A DNA stretch of 64,000 bases from Cycas panzhihuaensis (taxonomy: Eukaryota > Cycadophyta). The stretch lies in contig CM041465.1 of NCBI GenBank assembly GCA_023213395.1, positions 17,236,001 to 17,300,000 on the forward strand, written 5' to 3'. How positions within the stretch are numbered: position 1 is the stretch's first letter; every line of letters begins with the position of its first letter. The notes under the pieces are model-generated. The model was not told the DNA's origin, ran no database searches, and was given only the letters and a program-made list of their open reading frames with translations. The translations under genes were made by a program, and so were the position numbers. Positions 20,932 to 31,855 of the stretch are shown here, piece by piece.

Positions 20932-21042
20932 GTGAGACCTAACCATTTCCTGAGTCATTTGGCATCCAAATAGATATGTGATTTGATTTGATCATAGTAT
21001 GCAGTGAGATATATACTGACACATGGCATGTTGTATTGGCAG
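20932..21042 (+). other. Intron of the antisense gene
   Basis: A 111-bp, AT-rich stretch begins gtgaga and ends tgtattggcag between two GC-rich coding parts. The same junction is seen in the oldest Tat fragment (acceptor at 1841). It is in the sense of the plus-strand gene, so the element's own transcript would carry it reversed and could not splice it out. Confidence 0.6.
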
Positions 21043-21638
21043 GTGCAGTAGAGATCTGGAGACTGGTAGAGGTTGTGGTGAGGGAGATATTCCCTCAGGT
21101 ATATGTAGAGGGGCAACCACCCATCCAAGCAAGAGATGAGCCTAGAGCGGCAGGTGCCCATACAGAGGCATTCACCCCATTGGTGAGGGCAAGAGACATC
21201 TGGGCCGCAGAGTCCTAGGAGCACACAACATCCTGAGGACAACTGTAGCAGGAGTGGGATGAGGCGAGGTGCGAGAGGGATGAGCTATATGGATGGGTGC
21301 AGGCTTTAGAGGCATAGGGCAGAGCAGGCGGAGATGCCAAGAGCAGAGTCTAGATAGCGGTACTCACAGAGTACCTCCGAGTGACGGAGGAGGGACTCCG
21401 AGGAGAGAGAGATCGTATCCAGGCTCGATACGATCAGCTGGTGGCTCAGATGGCATCAAGGTCGAGCCGGAGCAAGACGTACACCCACACGGTGGCAACG
21501 ACCCCAAGACGACCACGAGATAAGGGGAGCGAGGCAGGTAGCTTGCGGAGGCCCAGGAGGAGCCTCAGAGGGATGGGGTCCCCAGGAGGGGAATCACACA
21601 GACTAGGAGATGGTACCCCAGGAGCAGGACAGCAGTAG
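21043..21638 (+). pseudogene. Antisense gene, last exon with coiled coil and basic Ser/Arg/Gly tail
   Basis: It begins GAVEIWRLVEVVVREIFPQV, then after several TAG/TGA stops reads a charged heptad-like helix (LTEYLRVTEEGLRGERDRIQ, ARYDQLVAQMA). It closes with a basic tail (RPRDKGSEAGS, LRRPRRSLRGMGSPGGE) ending at TAG 21636-21638. The oldest Tat fragment at 1842-3345 shows the same order. A C-terminal coiled coil after a PMD is known in retroelement-borne and cellular PMD proteins. The protein is dead in this copy. Confidence 0.5.
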
Positions 21639-22282
21639 AGTAGGAGATGCATATTTGATTTTGACAGGGGAAAGCATGGGCCTCCAGGGGGTCATATATA
21701 GGCTTATATGATTGTACCCCCCCTGCAAGGATATCAGCTTCCCATATGTATGATGTAACATGATTTTGCTATATATATATATACAGGGTGATTGGAACCC
21801 CATTTGACACAAGATGCTATGTATATATCATGTGTGGGTGACATGTATGTTTATTTTATATGTTATAAATGTTAAATTGTGAATATTTTATTGTATGATA
21901 TACACGTTCCCTTCCATGTATGGCTATATATCTAACAGGAACACACACTCCCACTGTGAGTGGAGACGATAGAGATATATGAAGTTAGAGGATAGAGCGG
22001 CATACACGTCTATAGAAGAGCATAACGGAATACGCGAAGGAAACAATAGGCATGAGAGAGGAGTGACGATACTCCAAAGCATCGCCCTGATTAGGGAATG
22101 CCTAAGTAGGAAGACAACAGTTCCCGGTAGGATACGGGAATATAGGTTCTGCAGGAGGAACCAGAAAGAAGAGAAAGAAGCCATCTTAAATTGCCATTCT
22201 ACCTGTGGTTGGGAAGAATAGGGACAACCTAAGATGGTACTTTAGTCTCATTTTGGAGCAAGGTGAAGGGATCATCGAAAGA
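21639..22282. other. Junction region between the 3' ends of the antisense gene and of pol
   Basis: The antisense gene and pol converge here. The first 270 bp are T/A-rich (tatatatatatacagg, repeated tatgtatatatcatg) and could hold the poly(A) region of the antisense gene. A possible AG acceptor with gattttgacag near 21664 may belong to a further intron. No domain is seen in the frames on either strand. Confidence 0.4.
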
Positions 22283-23470
22283 TCATATGTAAAACTTCTT
22301 AAGGAATTTCCCATTAATGGCTTTCTCAAATTCAAGCCCTTCTAGGGTGGCTATCCTGTAGGCACCATTACCGAGGGATTCGGTAATGATGAAAGGACCA
22401 ACCCATCAAGGTTTGAACTTGGTCAAATGATCATGGAGATACTCAAGCTTGAGGACGTGGTCCCTGGGGAACAAAGGACGAGAATGAAGATGTTTATCGT
22501 AGGTCCTTTGTGAGTGAGCTTTGGATGCCAGGTTAGCCTGATAAGCGGCTAAGCGTCTCTCATCCAAAGCCTCGAGGTCCAGAAGGTGAGCTTGACAGAT
22601 TGACTCCTCATTGATGAGACCTTGAAGGGAGACATGCAAAGAAGGAATCTCCACCTCCAGTGGGAGTACTGCCTCGGTACCGTAGACCAAGGAGAATGGG
22701 GTCATTCCCGTGGCGAAACAGATAGAGATGCGATAAGCCCACAAAGTGGAGGGCAGTTGAAGGTGCCAATCCTTTTGGGATTGAGCAATAGTTTTCTTAA
22801 GAATGTTGACGAGGGTCTTATTAAAAGACTCTACTTGGCCATTTGCCTAAGGGTAGTAAGGGGAGGAAGTCTTGTGAGAAATTTTGAACCTCTCACAAAG
22901 CTCATCCATTTCCTTATTACAGAAAGGGGTTCCGTTGTCAGTGATCAGGACATCCAGAATCCCAAAATGGTAAATGATGTGCTAGTAAATGAACGTGGCT
23001 ATCGTTTTACCAGGGGTGGTGATCAAGGGGATGGCCTCTGGCTATTTGGTGAAATACTCCATGGTAGTTAAGATAAACTTGTGCTGCGATGATGAAGGTG
23101 GGGAGATAGCCCCGATGAGGTCTAGTCCCCACTAAGTAAAAGGCCATGGTGAAACAATAGGATGTAGGACCTCGGAAGGCACATGGGACATGTTGGTATG
23201 TTCCTGATATCACCGACATCTTAGAGCAAAGGCATGAGTATCCTTGAAAAGGGACAGCCAGAAATAGCCCATGCGAAGGATCCTCTAAGCCATAGACTAG
23301 CCCCCAAAGTGACCCCCACAAATACCGTGGTGGCATTCGTGAAGTACTTGGTCAACTTCGTCGGTAGTGATGTAGTGGAGGAGGATCCCATCGAAGGACC
23401 TCTTGTACAATACCTCATCCATGAGGAGGTATTGCCTAGTAGAAGTCTAGATGCAAGATCTAACTTTACT
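22283..23470 (-). pseudogene. Integrase of the 16.9-kb Tat element
   Basis: The zinc region reads VLHECHHGICGGHFGG, then ALRCR. The DDE core shows WGLDLIGAISPPSSQHKFIL, LDVLITDNGTPFCNKEMDEL and ANGQVESFNKTLVNILKKTI, so all three acidic residues are kept. The C-terminus has LWAYRISICFATGMTPFSLV, YGTEAVLPLEVEIPSLHVSL and the GPF-type end WVGPFIITESLGNGAYRIA. It terminates at TGA (22283-22285, minus). There is no chromodomain. About ten stops lie at former CAG/CAA/TGG codons. The longest clean piece is 22406-22744. Confidence 0.88.
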
Positions 23471-24235
23471 ACTGGCATTGGGGTGGTATTGTTGCTGTGT
23501 GAGATACCACACTATATCACCATACCACTCATTATCGATGAGTGGATGGGGAGAGAGCCCTTGAATCGTCAGAATAGACTTATCAGAGAGAGAGTCATCA
23601 ACAGGGGCACTAAAGGAGTTAGGGATAGGGGCATCTGCGAGTTGCTTGGCCACTACTATTCCCTTCTTTGATTTCTAGTTAACGATATACAGGTCAAATT
23701 CTTGAAGCAGGATAGCCCACCGACCAGCCCTACCTGTCAAATCCGAACGAGTGAGCAAGTATCACAAGGGATCAGATTAAACGATCACCTTGGTGGTGTT
23801 GCCAAGCAAGTAGTGTCTGAACTGCTTGGTTGCATGGACCAAGGAGAGACACTCCTTCTCGGTAGGAGAATAGTTAAGCTCAGTAGCCACAAGGGTACAA
23901 CTGATGAAATATATAGCTCTCTCAGTTCCTGAGTCATCCTCTTAAGCTAACATAGCGCCCAAGGACTTGTCAGTCGCCGAGGTATACAGGACGAAGGGCC
24001 TATCGAATCGGGGAGATGCCAGCATAGGAGAAGAAGTGAGGGATTCCTTGAGTCCTTCGAAGGCCTTTTGGGTCTTGTCAGACCAGGCAAAAAGGGCTCC
24101 CTTCTTCAATAGGTTCATGAGGGGTTTAGCACTCATAGTGAAGTCTGCTAAGAAGCGCCTGAGAAATATGTGCCTTCCTAGAAACAACTTAATCTGTCAT
24201 TGAGTTCTAAGCAGTGGCATGTCAAGGATCGCCCT
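23471..24235 (-). pseudogene. Gypsy-type RNase H (degenerate) of the 16.9-kb Tat element
   Basis: FLGRHIFLRRFLADFTMSAK, AFAWSD-like [58 protein letters not shown] and LLTRSDLTGRAGRWAILLQE are read on the minus strand. The catalytic Asp of TDAS is missing (TSAT) and the TDH motif is altered (SDP). Loss of the first RNase H active site is characteristic of the Tat lineage and fits with the separate archaeal-type domain. It runs straight into the integrase linker without an inserted second RNase H. Confidence 0.8.
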
Positions 24236-24975
24236 GACCTTATCAGGATCAATCTGAATTCCTTATTTGGATTTAAGGAACCTAAGGAGTTTACCCAAGG
24301 TAATGGCAAACATACACTTGAGTGGATTTAAACTGACGTGATACTTGCGGCATCGTGAGAAGATGGCATGCAAGTCCGATGGATGATGGGCCTTGACACG
24401 GGAGAGACCCATCATATCATCCATGAAGACCTCCAATGTGTTGTCAATGAGGTCATGGAAGATGAAATGCATGGCTCTTTAGCAAGTAGCACCTGTATTC
24501 TTAAGACTAAAGGGCATCACCTTGTAGGCGAAGGTACCCCAAGGTGTAGTGAAGGCCATCTTGTGGTGGTCTTCTGGAGAAATCTGAATTTGGTTATAGC
24601 TGGAGAAGCCATCTATTAGAGACATAAGTTCAAATCTAGCCATGTGATCAATAATTTGATCGATAAAGGGTAGTGGGAAGTTGTCCTTAGGACAAGCATT
24701 GTTGATGTCACGAAAATTGACACATATACGAATTGCCCCATTCTTTTTGGTAACGGAGACAATATTGGAGACCCATTTAGGGTAGTCAATAGAAGTAATA
24801 AGCCCAGCATCCAAAAGCTTCTTTACCTCCATCTTGACAGCGGCTGAGAGCTTTGGGTGAAGGGGACGCTACTTCTGGCACACAGGGCAGGCGCCAGGAA
24901 TGGTGGTGAGGTTATGGGTGACAATGGAAGGGTCAATTCCCTTCATGTCAGCATAATCCCACACAAACACGTCTC
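24236..24975 (-). pseudogene. Reverse transcriptase of the 16.9-kb Tat element
   Basis: The motifs in order are MEVKKLLDAGLITSIDYPKW, VSVTKKNGAIRICVNFRDIN, NNACPKDNFPLPFIDQIIDH, ELMSLIDGFSSYNQIQI, FTTPWGTFAYKVMPFSLKN, LEVFMDDMMGLS (catalytic loop with both Asp), FAITLGKLLRFLKSK and GIQIDPDKVRAILDMP. CPKD and the GFSxYNQI motif are typical of Tat/Athila-type RT rather than chromovirus RT. Only a few stops interrupt it. The longest piece is 24479-24832. Confidence 0.9.
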
Positions 24976-25852
24976 AAAACTCTTGGAACAGAAGGGAGTA
25001 CTCCCTTATCTCATCAGGAGAACACTCCAACCTGACCTTAATGACCTTGCCGGGGGCCAAGACTACGTCTTGGGTTGCCCCCATGCACATGGCATTGCCC
25101 TCCTCTAAGTGGAGAGGGGCAAGGTCAATAGGAGGAGGTGGAATAGGAGACGGGATCGGATCGGTAAGTGTGGATCCAATCGTAAGGACCTTCTGGTGAC
25201 CAAGCCTGTGGTGACCAGAAGGCAAGTTGGGTGCAAAGCCCGCTAAGTGCTCAAGTAGGGCTTCATCATCCTCAAAGTAATCCACCCCATGGATGACCTT
25301 ACTTCGAGTAAAGGAAGTACTAGAGGGAGTGGGCGCAATAGGATCATGATGGTCATCGGGTTGCTCAACTTCTTCACGAGACTCTGAAGGAGAGTCAAAA
25401 GGAGGCCCCTCGGAAGGAGCGAAAGGCAGCTCTTTGAAGCCATCACCCATGTGGGGTAATGAAGGAGAAGAACTGATGATGGGTGGGTCAACATAAGCGA
25501 TGACATGTGACATGCAGGAGTGGCCAGCCTCACTAACGAAAGAGGTTCTAGACGGGGATCTAGAACGAGACGGGTGTGACCTACTGGTACAGAGGAAAGA
25601 GACAGGGTGAAGATAATCCTCGTCCTCGTCGTGTGACTCATCATCACTAAATGAAGCGAGGTACCTATAACTCCCAAGGCCAATAGGGGCGAACCGTGTG
25701 AGACTAGGAGAAGAAGATGCAGGATCTTCTTCAAATGGGTTAGGTATGCCAATAGAGCAAGCTGAGGTGTGCATAGAAGGACCTCGATTTGTTGAACTGG
25801 TAGAACGAGTTTGTTTGGTAAATGGGCATTCACGGGGATCACTCACATCCAC
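24976..25852 (-). CDS. Linker between protease and RT of the Tat element, 292-codon open frame
   Basis: An uninterrupted frame from 25852 to 24974 starts MDVSDPRECPFTKQTRSTSS, is rich in Ser, Pro, Asp and Glu, and contains two acidic patches (FSDDESHDEDEDYLHP, VDYFEDDEALLEHLAGFAPN). It ends VIKVRLECSPDEIREYSLL followed by FQEF-stop-DVFVWDYADMKGIDP, which is the start of the RT module. Low-complexity linkers of this kind occur in large Tat polyproteins. It is the longest unbroken piece of the element. It is part of pol, not a separate gene, and no independent function can be assigned. The corresponding part of the second element is 32100-33300, broken by stops. Confidence 0.65.
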
Positions 25853-26310
25853 TCGTCATGGACGAATTTAAGTTGTCCCCAAAGATTCGAGCACACAGCT
25901 CCCATTTGGTCGAGCCATGGACGACCTAGAAGGAGGTTGTAGTCAACGTCAACATCGAGGACTACAACATCGGCAAGAACCGTCTTGCCCTCAAGGGTGA
26001 GCAGAATCGTGACAGATCCCAAAGGGGTCTTCTCGCTACCATCATAACCTTGGCATCGCTATGGAACAGGTTCCAAGGTGGAAATACCAAGCTCTTGCAT
26101 GACATGCAAGGGCATGGCATTGATAGAGGAATTGTTATCAATAACAGTCCTTCGAAGGGTACAATCAGGTGTATCAATAGTGATAGTGAATGGGAAGTTC
26201 CACTGACGTTCCCTTTCATCGGCGGGAGGAAGATCCTTAGGATCAAATGAAATAACAGGTCCACAACATTGGGTAACACCCAAAGCATGGATAGGCACGT
26301 CACTCGATCC
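25853..26310 (-). pseudogene. Aspartic protease of the 16.9-kb Tat element
   Basis: The reading NFPFTITIDTPDCTLRRTVI leads to DNNSSINAMPLHVMQELGIS. Here D-x-GSS-(I/V)-N is the active site of Tat/Athila proteases, and the Gly is Asn in this copy. The flap and end VVVLDVDVDYNLLLGRPWLD, QMGAVCSNLWGQLKFVHDE matches the family's YNxLLGRPW element. The reading frame shifts once near 25960. Confidence 0.8.
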
Positions 26311-26499
26311 TAAAGCTTCCAGGAGGAGGGCCCGCTACTCGGGACAACTCCTCAAAACGTCTATCAAGGACATTCCTGTGGTAACAGTATGAAGCTCATC
26401 CATGATGGAGAAGGGATTACCCTTCGTGGTAGGCTGGGTAAGTGCCCTTTGGAAATCGTAACGACCTAGGCATATAGGAATGGCCTTGGGAAAGAGAGG

Positions 26500-28933
26500 T
26501 ATTTCCGGAGGAAGGTTCTACGGAAGAGGGTCAGAAGGAGCGGAAGAAGAAGAAGCTCCCGCTACTTCCTTGGCTGCCTGAGACTGCGTAAGGGCATAAG
26601 AAGGAGTTACTTCAAGCAAATGGATCACCTTCTTCCCCTTGTTCCGAGGTCACGAAGGTGATGGGGTACAACGGCTAGGGGAATGAGAGGAAGAAGACAA
26701 GTTCTGGGCACCCTTCCCTTTGTCGTGGGAAGGACGGGAATCAGGCGGTCTTCCTCGGTTCTGGTTATTCTTGGTTTGGGTGTTACGATCGCATTCCCCA
26801 TGTTTAGGGAACAAATCCTTGTGAACTAGTTGGTCCAAATTAGGCCTTGAGGCCCATTTGGGGGAAGAGTCATGTTGAGGGGCATCCTTAAGATGCTGGG
26901 CCCTACAATGTGAATCATCATGGAAGCACTCCCCATGAATAGAGCACCACTTCTTCTCAAGCGGAAGATCTAACCTTCTCGCTTGAGAGGACTGGGCATT
27001 TCTATTCCTGGAGAGGGGAGCTTGAGTTGTTTATTGGACTTGTTTATTGGATGTAGGAGATGAAGGAGCCTGAAGCTTGAGTTCCTTCATCATACGCTTG
27101 AATGAGTGTATGGCTGATGTGAGAGGGCCTAAAGTCCTCTCAGTTGGATAAGAGGAAGACCGGTGGGTTGTGAAGGTTTGGTATCTTTGGTTGAAGGTGG
27201 TGCCTCATGTCACTGTGAGGGCTTAAGAGGTTGCTTGAGACAAGCTTGGATCTCAATAGCCTCCAATGCCAAACACTTGGTGATCGTGGAGTCGCATGTG
27301 GTTGCCCCCATTTTAAGGACTTCCACATGCACTTCAGGATAAAGTGCATTGACAAAGATATCTCGCTTCAACTCCTCGGGTAATGTTGCCTTAGTGGAGT
27401 GAAGCAAGTCATGAAATTACCACATAAAGTCACGATTCATTTCATCATGACCTTGTTTGATCGAAAGAAGCGACTTCATTCTGCTCTTGAATGGATGGGC
27501 TACATCGAAATAGTTGATGAACTCGTCTACCAATTGCTAGAATGAATGGATGGAATGGGTAGGGAGATGGTAAAACCACTTAAGGGCGTCACCCTGTAAG
27601 GATCACAGGAACAATTTTATTAGAATGTGGTCGTAAGCCCAGTAATCAATGCATGTCATAGAAAAACTACGCACATGCTTCACCGGGTCTTGCGACGAAG
27701 TTCCGTCGAATCTAGGAACTTCAGGAGGATGAGGCAGCAGATTAGTTCTCAATGCCTCAATGGATAGAGGTGTTGACCTAAAGTCCATGAAGGGGCGTGC
27801 CCTTGCGTGGACCATAGGGTCAACAAATGACGTAGTGGGTAATGAACAAGGAGTGGATGGGGGTGGCATACCCATCCCTCCTTAAGGAAATGCCTCCTGC
27901 TGGGAAGGGGCTTGAGGGTAAGTGCCTTGGAAGGGGGTCGGGTTCCCTTGCGAAGGCACATCAAAAGAAATTGCGCTAGATGATGGAAAAGATTGATGCA
28001 GAATCGAGTTTTGCCTATATGGGCCACCCGTGGGTGGGTGACCCCATATGGGTATAGCGGATCCACTCCGTAAGCTGGGAGATGGCTTCCTCTACCTTGC
28101 CCCTAAGGTTAAGAAGTATACCTTGGGGGAACGTAGAAGGAAGCACCAACGTGTTGGTTTTGAGGGTGTGTGGGAGCAGGTCCCACATGACTGATAGCCA
28201 AAAGGTTAGTAGGACCGACAGGCCTACTAGGAAAGGTATGCGCCACATTAGGGGATGGCACATTAGTTTGGCTAGGGACGGGTATGCTAACCTTCAATTG
28301 GAGGAAAGACATACCGCAGGAATATCCTGAAACACTAGGACCTTGGTGAGAAGCAGAAGGTACAACATATGCCCCCACTACAGGAATAGGAAAGGAGCGG
28401 GACACATGCATAGGCATAAAGGGATTAGTTATCACAGGGAGAGTAGATGAAGATGAAGCATGCAGGGGAGGAGCAGAAGAAGAAGAGGCTCCTCCACGAA
28501 GAGTACCCTCAAACCATCCAGGACACAGTTGGAAGCGTGCCACATGGCAACACTCATTGAGAGCTTCAACTACGTCAACAGGAGGGGTTCCCACATACTT
28601 GTAAGAGGTAGTTGGGACCTCGAATGAAGTAGATCCCTTAGGACGCTCCTCATAAGAGTCATTGATTGAGTGGTAAGTCTCGAGAGGAATGAATCCTTCT
28701 ACCGCATGGGTAGAGGGATGGATGTTGAGTGAGTGATGCTGGTCACTCGGGTAGTAAAGGGGGTCATCACCCTCTTGGGTGGACCCCGAAATGGAGGAAG
28801 GAAAATCCTGGGTTTCTAAAGTTGAGGTGTGGTAGGCCCAATCAAAAGAGTATCCCTCCATAGTCAAATCATAATCTAACAAAGGAAGAGGGCGATACTC
28901 AGGGTCTTCTAACAATGGAGGTAGACTGTGCAA
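26500..28933 (-). pseudogene. gag of the 16.9-kb Tat element, with long N-terminal region
   Basis: The frame 28933-28109 (274 codons) starts MHSLPPLLEDPEYRPLPLLD 177 bp after the primer site. It is rich in Pro, Ser, His and Tyr and shows no domain. The gag core lies at about 27870-27210: PRFDGTSSQDPVKHVRSFSM, LQGDALKWFYHLPTHSIHSF, QLVDEFINYFDVAHPFKSRM, TLPEELKRDIFVNALYPEVH. The sequence KKWCSIHGECFHDDSHCRAQ near 26950 is the usual Tat pseudo-knuckle (C-x-x-H...H-x-x-x-C). The tail is basic and Ser/Pro-rich. Stops and at least two frameshifts break it. The protein would form the particle. Confidence 0.8.
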
Positions 28934-29109
28934 GCAACGAGAAAAGCATCACATGCAAGGTCAACTAACAATGTTAAGAAAAGGAAAGGGCAGTAAAGGC
29001 ACACGCGTTGGGGGCTGCCCAATGAAGAGATCGAAGTAGGTAGAAAAAAGACCACAAAAAGGTAGCAAAACCAACGGAAGAGAGCGGAAACTAGCTCCCT
29101 TACTAGCAG
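28934..29109 (-). other. Short leader between primer site and gag
   Basis: It is 176 bp with no reading frame of interest. It would hold the packaging signal by position. Confidence 0.4.
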
Positions 29110-29127
29110 TCCCCAGTATGGCCGCCA
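29110..29127 (-). other. Primer binding site region of the 16.9-kb Tat element
   Basis: On the minus strand the interior begins, one base after the LTR, with TGGCGGCCATACTGGGGA. The second element has TAGTGACTATACTGGGGA at the same place; the differences are four G/A or C/T changes. The TGG start and conserved 18-nt length fit a tRNA 3'-end complement. I could not assign the tRNA with certainty. Confidence 0.6.
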
Positions 29128-29128
29128 G

Positions 29129-31850
29129 TGGATGCGCGTCTACGGGATAGCCACCTAACTAAGCAGGAATGATAAGAGCGGTCGATAATATAATTGAGAA
29201 AAGGACCCACAAGTAGGGCAAGTACCACATAAGGTGCCCCGTGCACCAGAGCGCAAGTTTGGGACCTACAAATGGAATATAGCTACCAAAGAGTGATCCC
29301 CCTACTTCGAACAAGAGGTAAGGAGGCGTAGGGTTAGCCTGGGTTGACCTAAGGGAAGGATCCTCCCACCCTTGGATGGCTGGAAGGGGAAGGAGAAGAA
29401 CCTTCGGGGGTTTCCCTAGAGCAACGGGAAACAAGGAAGGATAGGCAAATAGGTGGCCTATGGACGGGGTCGCCTCGGTTATCCAGCTAAGTGGGGAACC
29501 AAGAGAACGTAGGAGAGATAACCCAAGGAAATAGGTCAAGGTATACCTAAGCAAACTAACCAAATACACAAACAATAAGGAGAGAAGGAAGTTTGCATGG
29601 TAAGAGGAGGGAAAGGTGTAAAGGGAGGTCTCCCAAAACCTTTTCCTACCGTAAAAGAAGATGCAAGCAAATAAATAAGGTATGAACCAAAGCAAGGTTG
29701 ATTTCCCTTCTATTTCCAATGAGCTAATTACTACTATGTAAAGGAAACTCAAAAGGATAAGGTAATGGAGTGGAGCAAAAGCGTGTACCCAGAACGGAAG
29801 CATGTCGTAATGGTGACGCTCCCCGGAGGCACTCAAAACTACTCCACAAGGCGTGGCAGTCGTGAAGAGTCGTGGCGGATCAGAATGAGGGGCTCCCTTA
29901 CCTTCCCCAGAAAAATACTAAAGTACTAAACAAAGGAAAGAAAGGGACCGAATACTAGCAATAAATGAAGTATAAAAGTACAACATGAATGGAAACGCTT
30001 ACTGACAAAAGAAGAAAGGGAGAAAGGTCCTTTATGCCTTCCAAATACCTGCAAGTACGTGATAACCTCCCCCTTTCTAGAGAAAGGGGCGCTAACATAC
30101 AATGGAAAGATCCTAACAATACATGTATATGCAAAGCAAATGTAAACTTAAATACGTGTATGTTAGTATCAACACAATGATGATAATATGTAAAGGAGGA
30201 CAACCAAAGTAAATGGAAAGTAACTGATAAGCCTCAGAGTGGCCAACCTCCTACAGAGAACAACCCTAACCTCCCCCAAAATCCATGAGGCAACGACGGT
30301 AAGGCCAAGAAAGATGGCTAGAAATAGTAGCAAGAGAGTTGAAAAGAGCCAAAGGGGACCTACGGTAGGCCGGGATGTTATGAAGAGCAAACCAGGTTAC
30401 CGGAAACGGAGTTGGGTAAAAGGCAAATAATTGGGACTTACTTGAGTCACCCAGATCGAAGTACAAGCCCTTAAACTAGCACTGCAACATGTGACATCGC
30501 TGATTTTAGTGGCTAAGGAAGGCCCAACAAACCCTTGTTTGAGTGCCAAGGACAACACGGGGCAAGAGGGAAGGTTTGGGGGGGTTAAAAGCCGCTTGAG
30601 GAGCGTGGAAGGTGGTACATAATCTACCCAGCTCTCTCCCAAACCCTATGCAACCCCTCTTTGCCACTGCCTTAGGCAACAAACACAGGCAAGAAGGCAC
30701 TAATGACAGGAGTAAAACAACCCAATACAAAGAGAAAAGCAACCTTCAAAAACCCAAGCAAGAGGACAAGCAAAATAGGGCATCAATTGAATAAGAAAAT
30801 AACTCAAATCAATGAATACCTGAGAAGAGGAGGGGAGACTCTTGCCTCAGTCAAGGGCTGCTAAGGAGAGGTTGAGAAATCAACCCAAAAACTATGGTAT
30901 AGTAGGTTTGGAACTCTGCTAATGGAGTTGGAGGAAGAACACTTACACTTAGAACGCTTGATGGCTACCTGGGCAAGAATCTGCTGAGATCTCTCCAAAG
31001 GGGCCCTCTCTAAGGTGTGTGAAGGGCTAGGAAGATGTCCTAGCCATACCAAAGGAGAGTTGGGCATTGGAGGAGAGGTGCAGGTCCTATAGCAACAATA
31101 GAGCAGCAGAGAATATCAAAGAATAGGGTGGTTTCCTTGAGGAGCAATCCAGAAAATGAACCAAAGATCCCAAAAATGAGTTAATGATGACTTAAATACC
31201 TAGCTCGAACCCTAAAGTGAGTGATTAGGGCATAGCTGGAGGCAAGTTAAGTTGCGAGACATATGGCAGTTTTGCAATAAATGCGAAAATGCCATGGTAG
31301 ATTTTTAAAAAATAAATTAGAACAGTCATCCAGCCGCAAAATCTGCGGTACCGCAGAATTTACGGTGGTACCACGAAATTCACAGCAGTATTCACCCAGA
31401 GGTAAAAACTAGCCCGGCCAGCCAGTCTAGGCTATGGGCCAGTGATAAAAATGGCTAATGGGGGGCTGAGACACCTACCCGAGGGCAAACAAGCCAATAA
31501 ACGAGTCCAAAAGAGCAAAAATAGGATTCAAGTGATGTGGCAAGTCAACCAAACAATGACGGGTCACCACACAGGCAGAGGTAGCACAAGCCAAGTGGAT
31601 CTTGGAGCAAGGAGGGCAGAATGCGGGAAGTGGAATGGCTATCAGGGTGCCACACTCACTGGGAGTGTGCCCCCACTATAGTCGTCATAGGCTAAATAAG
31701 TGTAGGCGAAGACAAAATCGCCTACAAGGTCGCACAATATGTAAACATGCAAGTAAACACTCATCAAAAGAAAGTGATGATAAGGTGAGAAGCATACCTG
31801 CACTTACCTGAGTCGATAATTCTGTATCCATTCCCAGAAGCTGGGAAATA
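29129..31850 (-). repeat. 5' LTR of the 16.9-kb Tat element
   Basis: The plus strand begins TGGATGCGCGTCTACGGG and ends GGGAAATA (TA from CA). It is collinear with 14985-17709. The long minus-strand frame 29159-29836 (225 codons) lies inside it and is not supported as a gene. Confidence 0.93.
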
Positions 31851-31855
31851 GTTAT

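Larger units (their letters stand above)
14985..31850 (-). mobile_element. 16.9-kb Tat-type gypsy element with an antisense multi-exon gene
   Basis: LTRs at 14985-17709 and 29129-31850 are about 2.72 kb each and collinear throughout. The 5-bp target duplication GTTAT stands at 14980-14984 and 31851-31855. In its own (minus) direction it has 5' LTR, primer site (29110-29127), gag, protease, a long linker, RT, degenerate RNase H, integrase, an antisense gene on the plus strand, an archaeal-type RNase H, polypurine tract and 3' LTR. In the first 90 bp I counted about five differences between LTRs, all transitions, so the insertion is old but younger than its host. The coding parts are broken by stops and frameshifts. 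Large size, long gag-proximal and pol-proximal extensions and antisense reading frames are features of Tat/Ogre/Retand-like elements. Confidence 0.93.

Noticed and set aside
25243-25842. 199-codon frame overlapping the linker frame
   Set aside because: Same strand, other phase; leucine-rich, with no match to the collinear element, while the 292-codon phase aligns.
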